NCBI RefSeq assembly: GCF_014646295.1
Contig: NZ_BMNE01000011.1
Location: 124,001 to 188,000, forward strand
Source: Nocardia rhizosphaerihabitans
GTDB taxonomy: Bacteria > Actinomycetota > Actinomycetes > Mycobacteriales > Mycobacteriaceae
Reading direction: 5' to 3'
Length of the DNA stretch: 64,000 bases
Shown one piece after another: positions 45,937 to 54,984 of this stretch. The position numbers and the translations under genes are program-made. The number at the start of each line of letters is the position of its first letter. Position 1 is the stretch's first letter. The notes under the pieces are model-generated. The model saw only the letters and a list, made by a program, of their open reading frames with translations. It was not told the origin of the DNA and made no database searches.

Positions 45937-46608
45937 CTAGCTCCCACGGTGCGGCACAGGCGGTATCGAACGCGCGACCGCGACCGCCAGCCCCACGTAG
46001 AGCGCCCCGGTCCACACGTACAGGGCGGTGCCCCAGATCAGCAGTGCCCAGCCGAAGGCCCAGCCGAAACCTGCCCCTGCCCAATCCATCTCCCCCGTGA
46101 GCAGCCACGGCAGGGCCGACATCAGCGCGAAGGTGGCCGCTTTGCCGAGGTAGATCACCTCGGGGGCGGGCAGTTCACGGCGCTTGTATACCGACAAGGT
46201 CACGGTGAGTATCAGATCGCGACCGATCAGGATCACCGCGATCCACCACGGAATCAGCCCGCGTGCGACGAACGCCACGAGCGTCGTCACGAGGTATAAC
46301 CGGTCGACGAGCGGATCGAGCAGGGCGCCCAGCCGGGAGGACTGGTCGAGCAGCCGAGCGAGTTTGCCGTCGAGGAAATCGGTGAAGCCCTGTGCGATCA
46401 ACAGCGCGAACGCCCAGCCGTCGGCATGGCGGACCAGCAACAACCACAAAAACACCGGGATGCCGATCAGCCGGATCAGGCTCAGCACATTGGGCACGGT
46501 CAGGATGCGATCGCTGAACACGCCACCGGTTGCGGTGTCGTTGGTGCCCGGCGTTCCCGATTCGGTTGCCACGCCCCTGCATACCGCACCGACCCCCGCT
46601 TGCGCCAT
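45937..46608 (-). CDS. pgsA2: CDP-alcohol phosphatidyltransferase (PgsA2-like)
   Basis: A 223-residue membrane enzyme with about six hydrophobic segments. The complete family signature DG-x2-AR-x8-G-x3-D-x3-D is seen as DGKLARLLDQSSRLGALLDP followed by LVDR. Such enzymes join CDP-diacylglycerol to an alcohol such as glycerol phosphate. Its place beside gcvH and garA matches M. tuberculosis Rv1822 (pgsA2). The N-terminal 30 residues are poorly conserved-looking, so the true start may be further in. It is divergent from the DUF2252 gene at 46694. Confidence 0.9.
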   Translation of the reverse strand: MAQAGVGAVCRGVATESGTPGTNDTATGGVFSDRILTVPNVLSLIRLIGIPVFLWLLLVRHADGWAFALLIAQGFTDFLDGKLARLLDQSSRLGALLDPLVDRLYLVTTLVAFVARGLIPWWIAVILIGRDLILTVTLSVYKRRELPAPEVIYLGKAATFALMSALPWLLTGEMDWAGAGFGWAFGWALLIWGTALYVWTGALYVGLAVAVARSIPPVPHRGS

Positions 46609-46693
46609 CCGGCCACGCCGAAACTTCCGGCCGCGTTCTGTTGCCCGGCGATCGCGGTGCCTGTCCGGCGGCGAACCGCTAACCTGGGCACTT

Positions 46694-48082
46694 GTGTCCG
46701 ACAGTGGTTTAGATCTGCGTACCTACGTCTCCGCCGAGGACGCGCGCGAACGCGGCCGCGCCGCCAGGGATCGGGTCCCGGTGTCCGCCCGCGACCGGGC
46801 CGCGGAGAGCCCGGACCGGCCGAGCGTGCTCGAGTTCGTCGAGGCGAGCAACCGGGGGCGGATCGAACGCCTGATCCCGCTGCGGATCGGCCGGATGACC
46901 GCCTCGCCGTTCACCTTCTTCCGCGGGGCCGCCGGGCTGATGGCCGCCGACCTCGCCGCGGGACCGGACAGTGGCCTGCCCGCCCAGATCTGCGGTGACG
47001 CCCATGCCGCGAACTTCGGCCTCTACGGCACCCAGCGCGGCGAGATCGTCATGGATATCAACGATTTCGACGAGACCGTCCTCGGCCCGTGGGAATGGGA
47101 CCTGGAACGGCTCGCCGCCAGCCTCGTGCTGGCCGGGCGCGAGGGCGGCGCCGACGAGGACGACTGCGTGCGCGCCGCCCGCGATGCCGCCCGCTCCTAC
47201 CGCCGCACCGTCGCCGAACTCGCCGACATGCCGTTCCTGCAGTCCTGGACCGCGATGCACGACGAGTCGATCCTGACCGAGGCCAAGGCCGAGGATCTGC
47301 TCGACGACTTCAAGAAGGCCGCCAAGAAGGCGCGCAAGAACACCAGCGCCAAGGTCGTCGCGAAGTGGACCGAGCGTCTCGACGATCACGAGACCGATAT
47401 CAGCAAGCACCGGTTCGTCAGCGATCCGCCGATCCTCACCCCGGTCGAGGAGCAGGTCACCGAGGCTGTGATCGACGGGCTGGAGCGCTACGCGGGCACC
47501 ATTCGGGAGTCCCGGCGCAACCTGCTGGCCCGTTTCGCGGTCTCCGATGTGGCGTTCCGGATCGTCGGCACCGGCAGCGTCGGCCTGCACAGTTATGTGG
47601 CGCTGTTGCACGGCAACGACGGCGAGGCGCTGGTGCTGCAGGTCAAGCAGGCGAATCCGTCCGCGCTCGCACCGTTCCTGCCGCCCGCCGCACCACGGCA
47701 CGAGGGTGAGCGCATCGTGGTCGGCGCGCGCAGTGTGCAGTCCGAGACCGACATCCTGCTCGGCTGGACGACGATCGAGCTCGACGGCTCGATCCCGTTC
47801 ATCGTGCGCCAGTTCCGCAATCTCAAGGGCAGCATCGACCCGGCCGAGCTCTCGGCCGACGATCTCGACGACTACGGCAGGCTCGCCGGGGCGTTGCTGG
47901 CCAGGGCGCACTCCCGGTCGCTCGACCCGCGCACGCTGGCCGGCTATCTCGAAGCCGACGACGACAAGTTCGACGAGGCGATCGCCCGCTACGCGGTGCG
48001 CTACGCCGACCGGACCGAGGCCGATCACGCCGAGCTGGTCGCCGCCGTCGAGGCGGGCAAGATCGAGGCCGAGCCGAGCTGA
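46694..48082 (+). CDS. DUF2252 protein (kinase-like fold)
   Basis: A 462-residue DUF2252 protein. Characteristic blocks are RIGRMTASPFTFFRGAAGLM, ICGDAHAANFGLYGTQRGEI, then DINDFDETVLGPWEWDLERL, which resemble the HxDxxxxN and DxD active-site loops of aminoglycoside-phosphotransferase-like kinases. The later VVGARSVQSETDILLGWTTI and QFRNLKGSID are also family-typical. The GTG start at 46694 is the only reasonable one. DUF2252 has no proven reaction; small-molecule phosphorylation is an inference from the motifs. It is followed on the same strand by the NERD-like and PAP2 genes. Confidence 0.92.
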   Translation: MSDSGLDLRTYVSAEDARERGRAARDRVPVSARDRAAESPDRPSVLEFVEASNRGRIERLIPLRIGRMTASPFTFFRGAAGLMAADLAAGPDSGLPAQICGDAHAANFGLYGTQRGEIVMDINDFDETVLGPWEWDLERLAASLVLAGREGGADEDDCVRAARDAARSYRRTVAELADMPFLQSWTAMHDESILTEAKAEDLLDDFKKAAKKARKNTSAKVVAKWTERLDDHETDISKHRFVSDPPILTPVEEQVTEAVIDGLERYAGTIRESRRNLLARFAVSDVAFRIVGTGSVGLHSYVALLHGNDGEALVLQVKQANPSALAPFLPPAAPRHEGERIVVGARSVQSETDILLGWTTIELDGSIPFIVRQFRNLKGSIDPAELSADDLDDYGRLAGALLARAHSRSLDPRTLAGYLEADDDKFDEAIARYAVRYADRTEADHAELVAAVEAGKIEAEPS

Positions 48083-48182
48083 ACACCGGCCGTATCCTCC
48101 CCGGCAACCGCCGGTCATCGAGCTACGATGTACGCCAACGGTTCTCGGCCCGCGGCGCCAACGACCCAGAAGGGCGGACTCC

Positions 48183-49073
48183 ATGCTCGTGCGCGTGCAG
48201 AATGCGGCAGGCACCGATGCCGAGCTGGCACTGATCGATTGGCTGCGCACCTGGAAGGATCCGTCCAGGCCACACGGCGTCGCCACGATCAACTGCAGCC
48301 TGTTCCAGGACGACCGGCTGCACCAGTTCGACGCGGTGGTGTGGACGCCGACCAGTTGCGTGGTGATCGAGGCGGAGACCTTCACCGCGTCCCAGGACGG
48401 CGTGCTGGAGATCCCGCTCAACGGCCCGTGGATGGTCTCCGGTGAACTCGCGCAGTTCGCGGGCGCCGAAAAGTCGACGCCGCTGGAACGCTCCCGTGAG
48501 CACACCTTCGCGCTGCAGAACTATCTCGCGGCGCGCGGGCTCGGCCAGCGCGCGGTGCACGGGCTCGGCGTCATCGTGCCGATGCGGGGCGCGCAGATCG
48601 ACGTGCACCAGGGGTGGAGCGATCCCAGCTTCGACGTGATCGTCACCGACGATCCGCACCGGCTCGAGCAGTACTTCGAGATGCTGGCCGCGAAGGAACA
48701 CAACCTCTGGACGGCGAACGACATCGCCATCGCGTTCCGCGGCCTTGGCATCCTGCCCTATCTGCCCGCACCCCAGGATCTGCTCAACGAGGGCTTCCTC
48801 GGCCCGATCGATGTGACCCTGTGGCACGGCGGCCCCACCCAGGCCCAGGCCGAGCAATACGCCGAGGAACAGGCGCAGCGCGAGCGCGAGCTGCAGAACC
48901 GCGGTCTGGTCGCGCCCTGGTACAGCCCGTGGAAGCTGTACCCGCGGGTCGACGGTGATCTCGACTTCGGCCGCGCGTTCCTGCGGATCACGCTCGCGAT
49001 CGGCATGATCATCGCGATCGTCTGGGTGCTGTGGTTCGTGGTGACCGCGGTGCTCACCTACGGTCCCGCCTGA
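48183..49073 (+). CDS. NERD-like nuclease-fold protein with C-terminal membrane anchor
   Basis: A 296-residue protein. The N-terminal part looks like a nuclease-related (NERD-type) fold, with an early Glu (AELALIDWLR), the core Asp in HQFDAVVWTPTSCVVIEAET, and an acidic strand ending VIEAE. The C-terminal end (about 265-290) is one membrane helix (ITLAIGMIIAIVWVLWFVVT), preceded by a Q/E-rich helix that may coil. The function is unknown; NERD proteins are suspected DNA-processing enzymes. ATG 48183 follows GGCGGACTCC, a moderate ribosome site. The gene lies between DUF2252 and PAP2 on the same strand. Confidence 0.75.
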   Translation: MLVRVQNAAGTDAELALIDWLRTWKDPSRPHGVATINCSLFQDDRLHQFDAVVWTPTSCVVIEAETFTASQDGVLEIPLNGPWMVSGELAQFAGAEKSTPLERSREHTFALQNYLAARGLGQRAVHGLGVIVPMRGAQIDVHQGWSDPSFDVIVTDDPHRLEQYFEMLAAKEHNLWTANDIAIAFRGLGILPYLPAPQDLLNEGFLGPIDVTLWHGGPTQAQAEQYAEEQAQRERELQNRGLVAPWYSPWKLYPRVDGDLDFGRAFLRITLAIGMIIAIVWVLWFVVTAVLTYGPA

Positions 49074-49095
49074 GCCACCGCTCGTCGTCGCGTCC

Positions 49096-49701
49096 GTGAT
49101 CGAGGAAGTTTCCGCGCGTACCGCCGTCCGCGCGACGGCGATCGGCGCGGGCGCCGCTGTCACGGCCGCGATCCCGCTGACGTTCCCCGCGGACGGCGGG
49201 CCGACCGGCCTCGACTCCGCGGTGGCCGACCCGATCGCCGACGCGCTCTCCCCCGGCCTCGCCGAGGTACTCGTCGCGCCGAGCAGCGGGCCCGTCGTGC
49301 TGATCCTGTTGCTCACGGCATTCGGCTGGTTCGCCCTGCGGCGCCGATGGTGGCGGGCGGTCACCATGCTGGTGGTTCCCGAGATCACGCTGGCGATCAA
49401 CACCTGGCTGCTGAAACCGTTGTGGGACAGGCAACTCCACGACTATCTCGCCTATCCGAGCGGGCACACCGTCCATCTCGTCGCTGTCGCAACGACTTTC
49501 GCGTGCCTGCTGCCGAACCCGAAGGCGCGGGTCACGGTCGCGGCGATCACCGTGCTCGCGCTGGTCTCGATCACCGCCGGCATGGTCGAGCTCGGCTACC
49601 ACCACCCCACCGATGTGCTCGGTGGGGCGGCGGCCGCCGCGGCCATGGCGATCGGATTGTGCTGGCTGGCTGACCTGCTGCGAGTCAGGACGCGGGGCTA
49701 G
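49096..49701 (+). CDS. PAP2-family membrane phosphatase
   Basis: A 201-residue integral membrane phosphatase of the PAP2 group. The split active site is partly standard: KPLWDRQLHDYLAYPSGHT gives the Lys-Arg pair and the PSGH motif, and GYHHPTDVLGG gives the final His-Asp with the H-x-x-T-D-x-x-G pattern. About five hydrophobic segments surround these. PAP2 enzymes release phosphate from lipid phosphates such as phosphatidic acid or polyprenyl pyrophosphate. GTG 49096 follows the NERD-like stop by 22 bases. Its last four bases overlap the convergent acyl-CoA oxidase end. Confidence 0.87.
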   Translation: MIEEVSARTAVRATAIGAGAAVTAAIPLTFPADGGPTGLDSAVADPIADALSPGLAEVLVAPSSGPVVLILLLTAFGWFALRRRWWRAVTMLVVPEITLAINTWLLKPLWDRQLHDYLAYPSGHTVHLVAVATTFACLLPNPKARVTVAAITVLALVSITAGMVELGYHHPTDVLGGAAAAAAMAIGLCWLADLLRVRTRG

Positions 49702-51629
49702 TTCCGTTCGAAAACGCTGGCGTCGTGCAGCATTTCGGCGCGCAGCATCTTCTCGGGCACACCCATCGCCTCGACCAGGGTCAGCGCGTCCGGACGCAGC
49801 CGGTCGACGAGTTCGTTGACCCCGCGCCGGACCGCCTTGGCCCGTTCCACCGACATGAAGCGGTGCATGATGTACCAGGCCAGGTTCTCCTCCAGCGAGG
49901 CGTACACGTAGAGGTCGCAGACGGTTTCGGCGAGCGCCTTGGCGTCGGGGTCCTCGATGGTGGCGATCCCGTCGACGAATTCCTCGAGCACCAGCCGGTC
50001 GATGTGCGCGGCGCCCGCGGCCAGGATGTGGTCCTGGGCGTTGTTGAACGCCTCGAACGGACCGGTGTCGGCGGCCCTGGCGCGCAGCCGGTGCGCGGCG
50101 GTCCGCAGCAGGTAGTCCTCGCGATCGGCGAACAGCTGCAGCTGCACCGAGCGCTTGGACAGGTCGCCGTCGTCGACGCTGTCGTCGCTGCGGTCGCGCA
50201 GGGTCTGGATCAGCTGGCGGACACCGGATCGTTTGCGCACCACGTCGCCCGCCATGGTGGCGGCGAACTTCACCCAGCCGAGGGCGTCGAGGTCGCGGAC
50301 CTCGTCGGAGTAGGCGGTCAGAAGCTCTTTCGCGACGAGCTGGGTCAGCACGACATTGTCACCTTCGAAGGTGGTGAACACGTCGGTGTCGGCCTTGAGC
50401 GTGACGAGGCGGTTCTCGGTGAGATAGCCCGCGCCGCCGCAGGCTTCGCGGCATTCCTGGATCGCGCGGGTGGCGTGCCGGGTCTGGGCGACCTTCAGGC
50501 CCGCGGCGCGCTTCTCCAGTGCGCGCTGAGAGCCGGGTTCGGTGTCCTTGCCGGACTGGATCAGGTCCATCCGCCGCACCAGGTCGTTCTGCGCGAAGGC
50601 CAGTGCGAACGACTTGGCAACCAGCGGCAGCAGCCTGCGCTGATGGCTGCGGTAGTCCATCAGCAGGGTTTCCTCGCCGGTGTCGGGGTCGGAGAACTGA
50701 CGCCGCGCCAGCGCGTAGCGCACGGCGATACTCAGCCCGACCCGCGCGCCCGCCGCCGCGGCGCCACCGACGCTCACCCGGCCGCGCACCAGCGTGCCGA
50801 GGGTGGTGAAGAAGCGGCGGCTGGGGTTGTCGATCTCGGAGGCGTAGGTGCCGTCCGGATCGACATCGGCGTAGCGGTTGAGCAGGTTCTCCCTGGGCAC
50901 CCGGACCTGGTCGAACACGATGCGGCCGTTGTCGACCCCGGGCAGGCCGCCCTTGATGCCGTCGTCGTAGGTGGTCACCCCGGGCAGGTCGGCGCCGCGC
51001 TCGTCGCGGATCGGGACCAGCAGGCAGTGCACGCCCTTGTTCTCCCCGCCGGTGATCAGCTGGGCGAACACCGCCGCCATCCGCGCGTGCACGGCCGCGC
51101 CGCCGATGTAGTCCTTGCGGGCCGACGGCGTCGGAGTGTGCACCACGAATTCCTGGGTCGCCGGATCGTAGGTGGCGGTGGTCTCGATATTGGCGACGTC
51201 GCTGCCGTGCCCCGACTCGGTCATCGCGAAGCAGCCGAGCAGGTCGAGCGAGATCAATCGCTTGATGTAGTCGCGATGCCGTTCGGTGCCCAGGTTCTCC
51301 ACCGCGCCGCCGAACAGTCCCCACTGCACACCGGATTTCACCCACAGCGACAGGTCGGTGTAGGCCAGCATCTCCAGGCCGGTGACCGCACCGCCCGGGT
51401 CGCCGGTGCCGCCGTTCTCGGGCCGGAACCCGCGTTCGGCGTATCCCATGGTCGCGATGGCCCGCATCTGGTCGAGTACGCGCGCCCTGGCCGCGTGGAT
51501 GTCGAGTTCCGGATCGCCGGTGAAGCGGTCGTCGGCGAGCTGGACTCGCGCCTGGTCTCTCACCGCGCGCCAGGGTCCGTCCAGCGCTGCGCGGAGATGT
51601 TCTGCCGTCGTCGTTGTGCCGGTAGCCAT
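49698..51629 (-). CDS. Acyl-CoA oxidase
   Basis: A 643-residue acyl-CoA oxidase-type flavoprotein, larger than dehydrogenases because of the C-terminal oxidase domain. The core blocks are LLGCFAMTESGHGSDVANIE, VPRENLLNRYADVDPDGTYA, RRFFTTLGTLVRGRVSVGGA and the C-terminal CREACGGAGYLTENRLVTLK followed by DTDVFTTFEGDN. It would oxidise acyl-CoA to enoyl-CoA with O2, producing H2O2. It is divergent from the TetR/ABC operon across 100 bases and may share control by that TetR. Confidence 0.93.
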   Translation of the reverse strand: MATGTTTTAEHLRAALDGPWRAVRDQARVQLADDRFTGDPELDIHAARARVLDQMRAIATMGYAERGFRPENGGTGDPGGAVTGLEMLAYTDLSLWVKSGVQWGLFGGAVENLGTERHRDYIKRLISLDLLGCFAMTESGHGSDVANIETTATYDPATQEFVVHTPTPSARKDYIGGAAVHARMAAVFAQLITGGENKGVHCLLVPIRDERGADLPGVTTYDDGIKGGLPGVDNGRIVFDQVRVPRENLLNRYADVDPDGTYASEIDNPSRRFFTTLGTLVRGRVSVGGAAAAGARVGLSIAVRYALARRQFSDPDTGEETLLMDYRSHQRRLLPLVAKSFALAFAQNDLVRRMDLIQSGKDTEPGSQRALEKRAAGLKVAQTRHATRAIQECREACGGAGYLTENRLVTLKADTDVFTTFEGDNVVLTQLVAKELLTAYSDEVRDLDALGWVKFAATMAGDVVRKRSGVRQLIQTLRDRSDDSVDDGDLSKRSVQLQLFADREDYLLRTAAHRLRARAADTGPFEAFNNAQDHILAAGAAHIDRLVLEEFVDGIATIEDPDAKALAETVCDLYVYASLEENLAWYIMHRFMSVERAKAVRRGVNELVDRLRPDALTLVEAMGVPEKMLRAEMLHDASVFERN

Positions 51630-51722
51630 GTCTTCGACCCTAGCCGCGTCGCGGACGGGGTGGCGGCCCGAAACTCGCCGGAACAGACTCTTGCTCGACG
51701 ATTGAACAGTCGTTTAGTATGT

Positions 51723-51736
51723 TGAACATGTGTTCA
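51723..51736. promoter_or_regulatory. Palindrome TGAACATGTGTTCA over the tetR start
   Basis: A perfect 14-bp palindrome overlaps the GTG start of the TetR gene (51730), and a further TGAACA half site lies about 20 bases upstream (about 51704). It fits an autoregulatory TetR operator that blocks both the TetR/ABC message and, possibly, the divergent acyl-CoA oxidase. Confidence 0.55.
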
Positions 51737-52377
51737 GTCAACAGCCCGTACCGCAAGGACCCTCCCCCGACCTGACCACCGCCGCCCGGATCCGCGATAC
51801 CGCGATCGACCTGTTCGGACAGCAGGGTTTCGGTGTCGGCGTCCGGGCGATCGCCGCGGCGGCCGGAGTCTCACCCGGCCTGGTGAATCACCACTTCGGC
51901 TCCAAGGACGGCCTGCGCGCCGCGTGCGACGATCGTGTGCTCGAGATCATTCGCGACGAGAAGCTGCGAGTCATCCGCTCCGCAGGTCCCACCGGGATGC
52001 TCACCGCGATGGCCGAGATCGAGATGTACGCCCCCCTGGTCGCCTACATGCTGCGCAGCTTCCAAGCCGGCGGCGCTCTGGCGGAATCCCTGCTCGAGCA
52101 CATGATCGCCGACGCGGTGCAGTACACGCAGACCGCGGTCGAGGCGGGCCAGCTCAAACCGAGCCGCGATCCGGCGGCCCGGGCCAGATACATCGTGCTC
52201 TGCCATGTCGGAGCCATGAACCTCTATCTGCAGATGCGAATCCAGCGTGAGGGACAACTCGACTACCGCAAGGCGATCCGGGATTTGTCCGACGAGATCA
52301 CCTTCCCGGCCCTCGAGCTCTACACCCAAGGCATGCTGACCGATTCGACACTGCTCGACAGCCTCATCGAGGAGTAG
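51730..52377 (+). CDS. TetR-family regulator of the ABC-2 exporter operon
   Basis: A 215-residue TetR protein. The HTH is about residues 20-65, with IRDTAIDLFGQQGFGVGVRA and GVSPGLVNHHFGSKDGLRAA. The C-terminal domain is of the kind found with tetronasin/drug ABC-2 exporters. It starts with GTG 51730 inside a 14-bp palindrome. The ATPase gene follows three bases after its stop, and the permease overlaps that by 4 bp, so regulator and transporter are one operon, the same order as the mycobacterial Rv1219c-Rv1218c-Rv1217c efflux unit. Confidence 0.93.
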   Translation: MFSQQPVPQGPSPDLTTAARIRDTAIDLFGQQGFGVGVRAIAAAAGVSPGLVNHHFGSKDGLRAACDDRVLEIIRDEKLRVIRSAGPTGMLTAMAEIEMYAPLVAYMLRSFQAGGALAESLLEHMIADAVQYTQTAVEAGQLKPSRDPAARARYIVLCHVGAMNLYLQMRIQREGQLDYRKAIRDLSDEITFPALELYTQGMLTDSTLLDSLIEE

Positions 52378-52380
52378 ACG

Positions 52381-53316
52381 ATGCCCTCCCACACCACCGA
52401 TCGGGTCATCGAAGTCCGTGACCTGCGTAAGACGTTCGGCCGCTTCACCGCGCTCGACGGGCTGGACCTGCGGGTCGGCCCCGGCGAGATCCACGGGTTC
52501 CTCGGCCCCAACGGCGCAGGCAAATCCACCACGATCCGGGTCCTGCTCGGCGTGCTGCGCGCCTCCGGCGGCGAGGCGTCGCTGTTCGGCCGCGACCCGT
52601 GGACCGATGCGGTTGCCCTGCACCAGCGGATCGCTTATGTCCCCGGCGATGTCACGTTATGGCCCTCGCTGTCGGGCGGCGAGACGATCGACCTGCTCGC
52701 CCGGATGCGCGGCGGGCTCGACCAGACCAGGCGGGCCGAGCTGATCGAGCGCTTCGAGCTGGATCCGGCCAAGAAGGCCCGCACCTATTCCAAGGGCAAC
52801 CGGCAGAAGGTCGCCCTGGTGTCGGCGTTCTCGGCCGACGCGGATCTGCTCATCCTCGACGAGCCGACATCGGGTCTGGATCCGTTGATGGAGCAGATCT
52901 TCCAGGACTGCGTCCGCGATGCCGCGGCCCGCGGGGCGACCGTGCTGTTGTCGAGCCACATCCTGTCCGAGGTCGAGCACCTGTGCGACCGGGTGACGAT
53001 CATCCGCGCGGGCCGCACGGTCGAATCCGGCTCGCTGGACCAGCTGCGGCACCTGAGCCGCACCGCGATCACGGCCGAACTGATCGGCGATCCGGGCGAT
53101 GTCGGCGCGCTGCCGGGTGTCGACGATGTCGAAATCGACGGTTCCACTCTGCGCTGCCAGGTCGACGCCGAGCACCTGGGCGGGCTGATCCGCGTCCTCG
53201 GTGACGCGGGCGTGCGCAGTCTGACCAGCGCACCGCCCACGCTCGAGGACCTGTTCCTGCGGCACTACCACGTCGAGAGCGACGCGGCCGTCACCGGAGA
53301 GAAGGTGCGGGCATGA
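52381..53316 (+). CDS. ABC-2 exporter ATPase
   Basis: A 311-residue ABC ATPase: Walker A GPNGAGKSTTIRVLLG (about 42-57), signature YSKGNRQKVALVSAFS (a variant of LSGGQ seen in this exporter group), Walker B DLLILDEPTSGLDP and the H-loop LLSSHILSEVEHLCDR. The C-terminal part is of the CcmA/antibiotic-export type. The pattern matches mycobacterial Rv1218c, a multidrug exporter ATPase. It is read from the TetR gene's message and shares an ATGA overlap with the permease. Confidence 0.94.
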   Translation: MPSHTTDRVIEVRDLRKTFGRFTALDGLDLRVGPGEIHGFLGPNGAGKSTTIRVLLGVLRASGGEASLFGRDPWTDAVALHQRIAYVPGDVTLWPSLSGGETIDLLARMRGGLDQTRRAELIERFELDPAKKARTYSKGNRQKVALVSAFSADADLLILDEPTSGLDPLMEQIFQDCVRDAAARGATVLLSSHILSEVEHLCDRVTIIRAGRTVESGSLDQLRHLSRTAITAELIGDPGDVGALPGVDDVEIDGSTLRCQVDAEHLGGLIRVLGDAGVRSLTSAPPTLEDLFLRHYHVESDAAVTGEKVRA

Positions 53317-54944
53317 CCGCCATCGCCGCTACCCCGAGATTTGTCGGAACCACCCGCACCGCAAGCGAATTCGCGGGCACCGGGCAGATGCTGCGACTGT
53401 ATCTGCGGCGCGACCGGATCATCGCGCCCGCGTGGTCGCTGCTGATCGGGTTGATGCCCGCGCTGCAGGTCGTCTCGGTCAAGGACCTCTATGCCACCCA
53501 GCAGCAGCTGGACAGCTTCGCCACGACGACGGCAGCCAGTCCCGCACTGCTGGCCATGTACGGTCCGGTCTTCAACTCCTCGCTCGGGTCCATCGGTACC
53601 TGGAAGGCCGGGGCGATGTACGCGATGATCGCGATCGCCGCCGTGCTCACGGTAATCCGGCATACCAGGGTCGAGGAGGAGACCGGGCGCGCGGAACTGG
53701 TCGGCGCCACCAGCATCGGCCGTTTCGCCGGTCTCACCGGCGCGCTGCTGCTGACCTTCGGCGCCGCGGCGGTGGCCGGAATCGCCTGCGCCGCTTCGCT
53801 GCTGGCCGCCGACCTGCCCGCGGCGGGCTCGGTGGCGTGGGGGGCGGCGCTGGCCGCCTCCGGATTCGTGTGGGCCGCGGTGGCCGCGGTCGCCGCCCAG
53901 CTGAGCAACGGGGCACGGATCGCGCGTGGTGTGGCGCTCGGTGCGCTGGGCGCCGCCTTCGCGGTGCGCGCGGTGGGCGACGCCGGAAACGGTGTGCTGT
54001 CGTGGTTCTCGCCGCTGGGATGGTGCCTGCAGATCCGTCCGTATGCCGAGGAACGCTGGTGGGTGCTCGTCCCGCTCGCGGCCGTCGCCGCCGGCGCGAC
54101 GCTGCTCGCCTACCAACTGCTGCGCACCCGCGACCTCGGCGCGGGCCTGCTCGCCGACCGTCCCGGCCCCGCCGCGGCAGGCCAAGTCCTCTCGGGCCCG
54201 GTCGGTCTGGCCTGGCGGTTGCAGCGCGGCTCGATGCTCGGCTGGACAGTCGGTTTCGGCCTGTACGGTCTGCTGATCGGTGGCGCGGTCAACAGCATCG
54301 GCGGCATGCTCGACGACAGCGGGACCCTGCAGGACGTGGTCACCGCGCTGGGCGGTTCCGACGACCTGGAGAAGTCGTTCATCGCCTACGCGATCACCAT
54401 GCTGGCGGCGGCCGCGGCCGCGTACTCGGTGTCGTCGGTGCTGCGCCTGCACGAGGAGGAGAACTCGGGCCGCGCCGAGGCGGTCCTGGCGGCAGCGGTG
54501 GGCCGGGTGCGGTACGCGTCGAGCCACCTGCTGTTCGCGATCGCCGGTCCCGCGGTGGCCCTGCTGGTATCCGGCATCGGAATCGGGGTCGTCTGGGGCG
54601 CAACCGATGGCGATGTCGTCGGCAAGCTCGGTCAGTCGCTCGGTGCCGTCGCGGTGCAGCTACCCGCGGTGTGGGTGGTCACCGCGATCGCCCTGCTGTT
54701 GTTCGGCGTCGTCCCGAAGTACGCGCCGCTGGCCTGGGCGGTGCTGAGCGCGATGATCGTGATCGTGCTGCTCGGATCGCTCGGCACGTTCCCGCAGTGG
54801 CTGATGGATCTGGTGCCGTTCGTCCACCCGCCCAAGCTGCCCGGCGCGTCGTTCGCCCTCGCCCCGATCGCCTGGCTTCTCGCCGTCACGATCGCAGGCA
54901 CCGTCCTCGGTCTGGCTGCCTTCCGACGCCGCGACCTGCGCTGA
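53313..54944 (+). CDS. ABC-2 exporter permease (tetronasin/Rv1217c-like)
   Basis: A 543-residue permease with about 12 hydrophobic segments in two similar halves, each opening with a cytoplasmic helix and a loop (RVEEETGRAELVGATSIGRF near residue 115; HEEENSGRAEAVLAAAVGRV near 385). The repeated EE-x-GRAE-V motif is typical of this large ABC-2 group. It pairs with the preceding ATPase and ends in a hairpin (54952-54978). The substrate is not known; relatives export polyether antibiotics, and Rv1217c-1218c exports drugs. Confidence 0.92.
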   Translation: MTAIAATPRFVGTTRTASEFAGTGQMLRLYLRRDRIIAPAWSLLIGLMPALQVVSVKDLYATQQQLDSFATTTAASPALLAMYGPVFNSSLGSIGTWKAGAMYAMIAIAAVLTVIRHTRVEEETGRAELVGATSIGRFAGLTGALLLTFGAAAVAGIACAASLLAADLPAAGSVAWGAALAASGFVWAAVAAVAAQLSNGARIARGVALGALGAAFAVRAVGDAGNGVLSWFSPLGWCLQIRPYAEERWWVLVPLAAVAAGATLLAYQLLRTRDLGAGLLADRPGPAAAGQVLSGPVGLAWRLQRGSMLGWTVGFGLYGLLIGGAVNSIGGMLDDSGTLQDVVTALGGSDDLEKSFIAYAITMLAAAAAAYSVSSVLRLHEEENSGRAEAVLAAAVGRVRYASSHLLFAIAGPAVALLVSGIGIGVVWGATDGDVVGKLGQSLGAVAVQLPAVWVVTAIALLLFGVVPKYAPLAWAVLSAMIVIVLLGSLGTFPQWLMDLVPFVHPPKLPGASFALAPIAWLLAVTIAGTVLGLAAFRRRDLR

Positions 54945-54951
54945 GGGAACC

Positions 54952-54978
54952 GGCCGGCGCGGGCTTGCCGCGTCGGCC
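54952..54978. terminator. Hairpin between convergent genes
   Basis: The 11-bp stem GGCCGGCGCGG (54952-54962) and CCGCGTCGGCC (54968-54978), with one wobble and a 5-base loop, lies between the permease stop (54944) and the sugar transferase stop (54985). Confidence 0.7.
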
Positions 54979-54984
54979 CCTCGG

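Noticed and set aside
46709..48505. 598-codon minus-strand ORF opposite the DUF2252 gene
   Set aside because: Antisense shadow; the plus-strand protein has all the family motifs.
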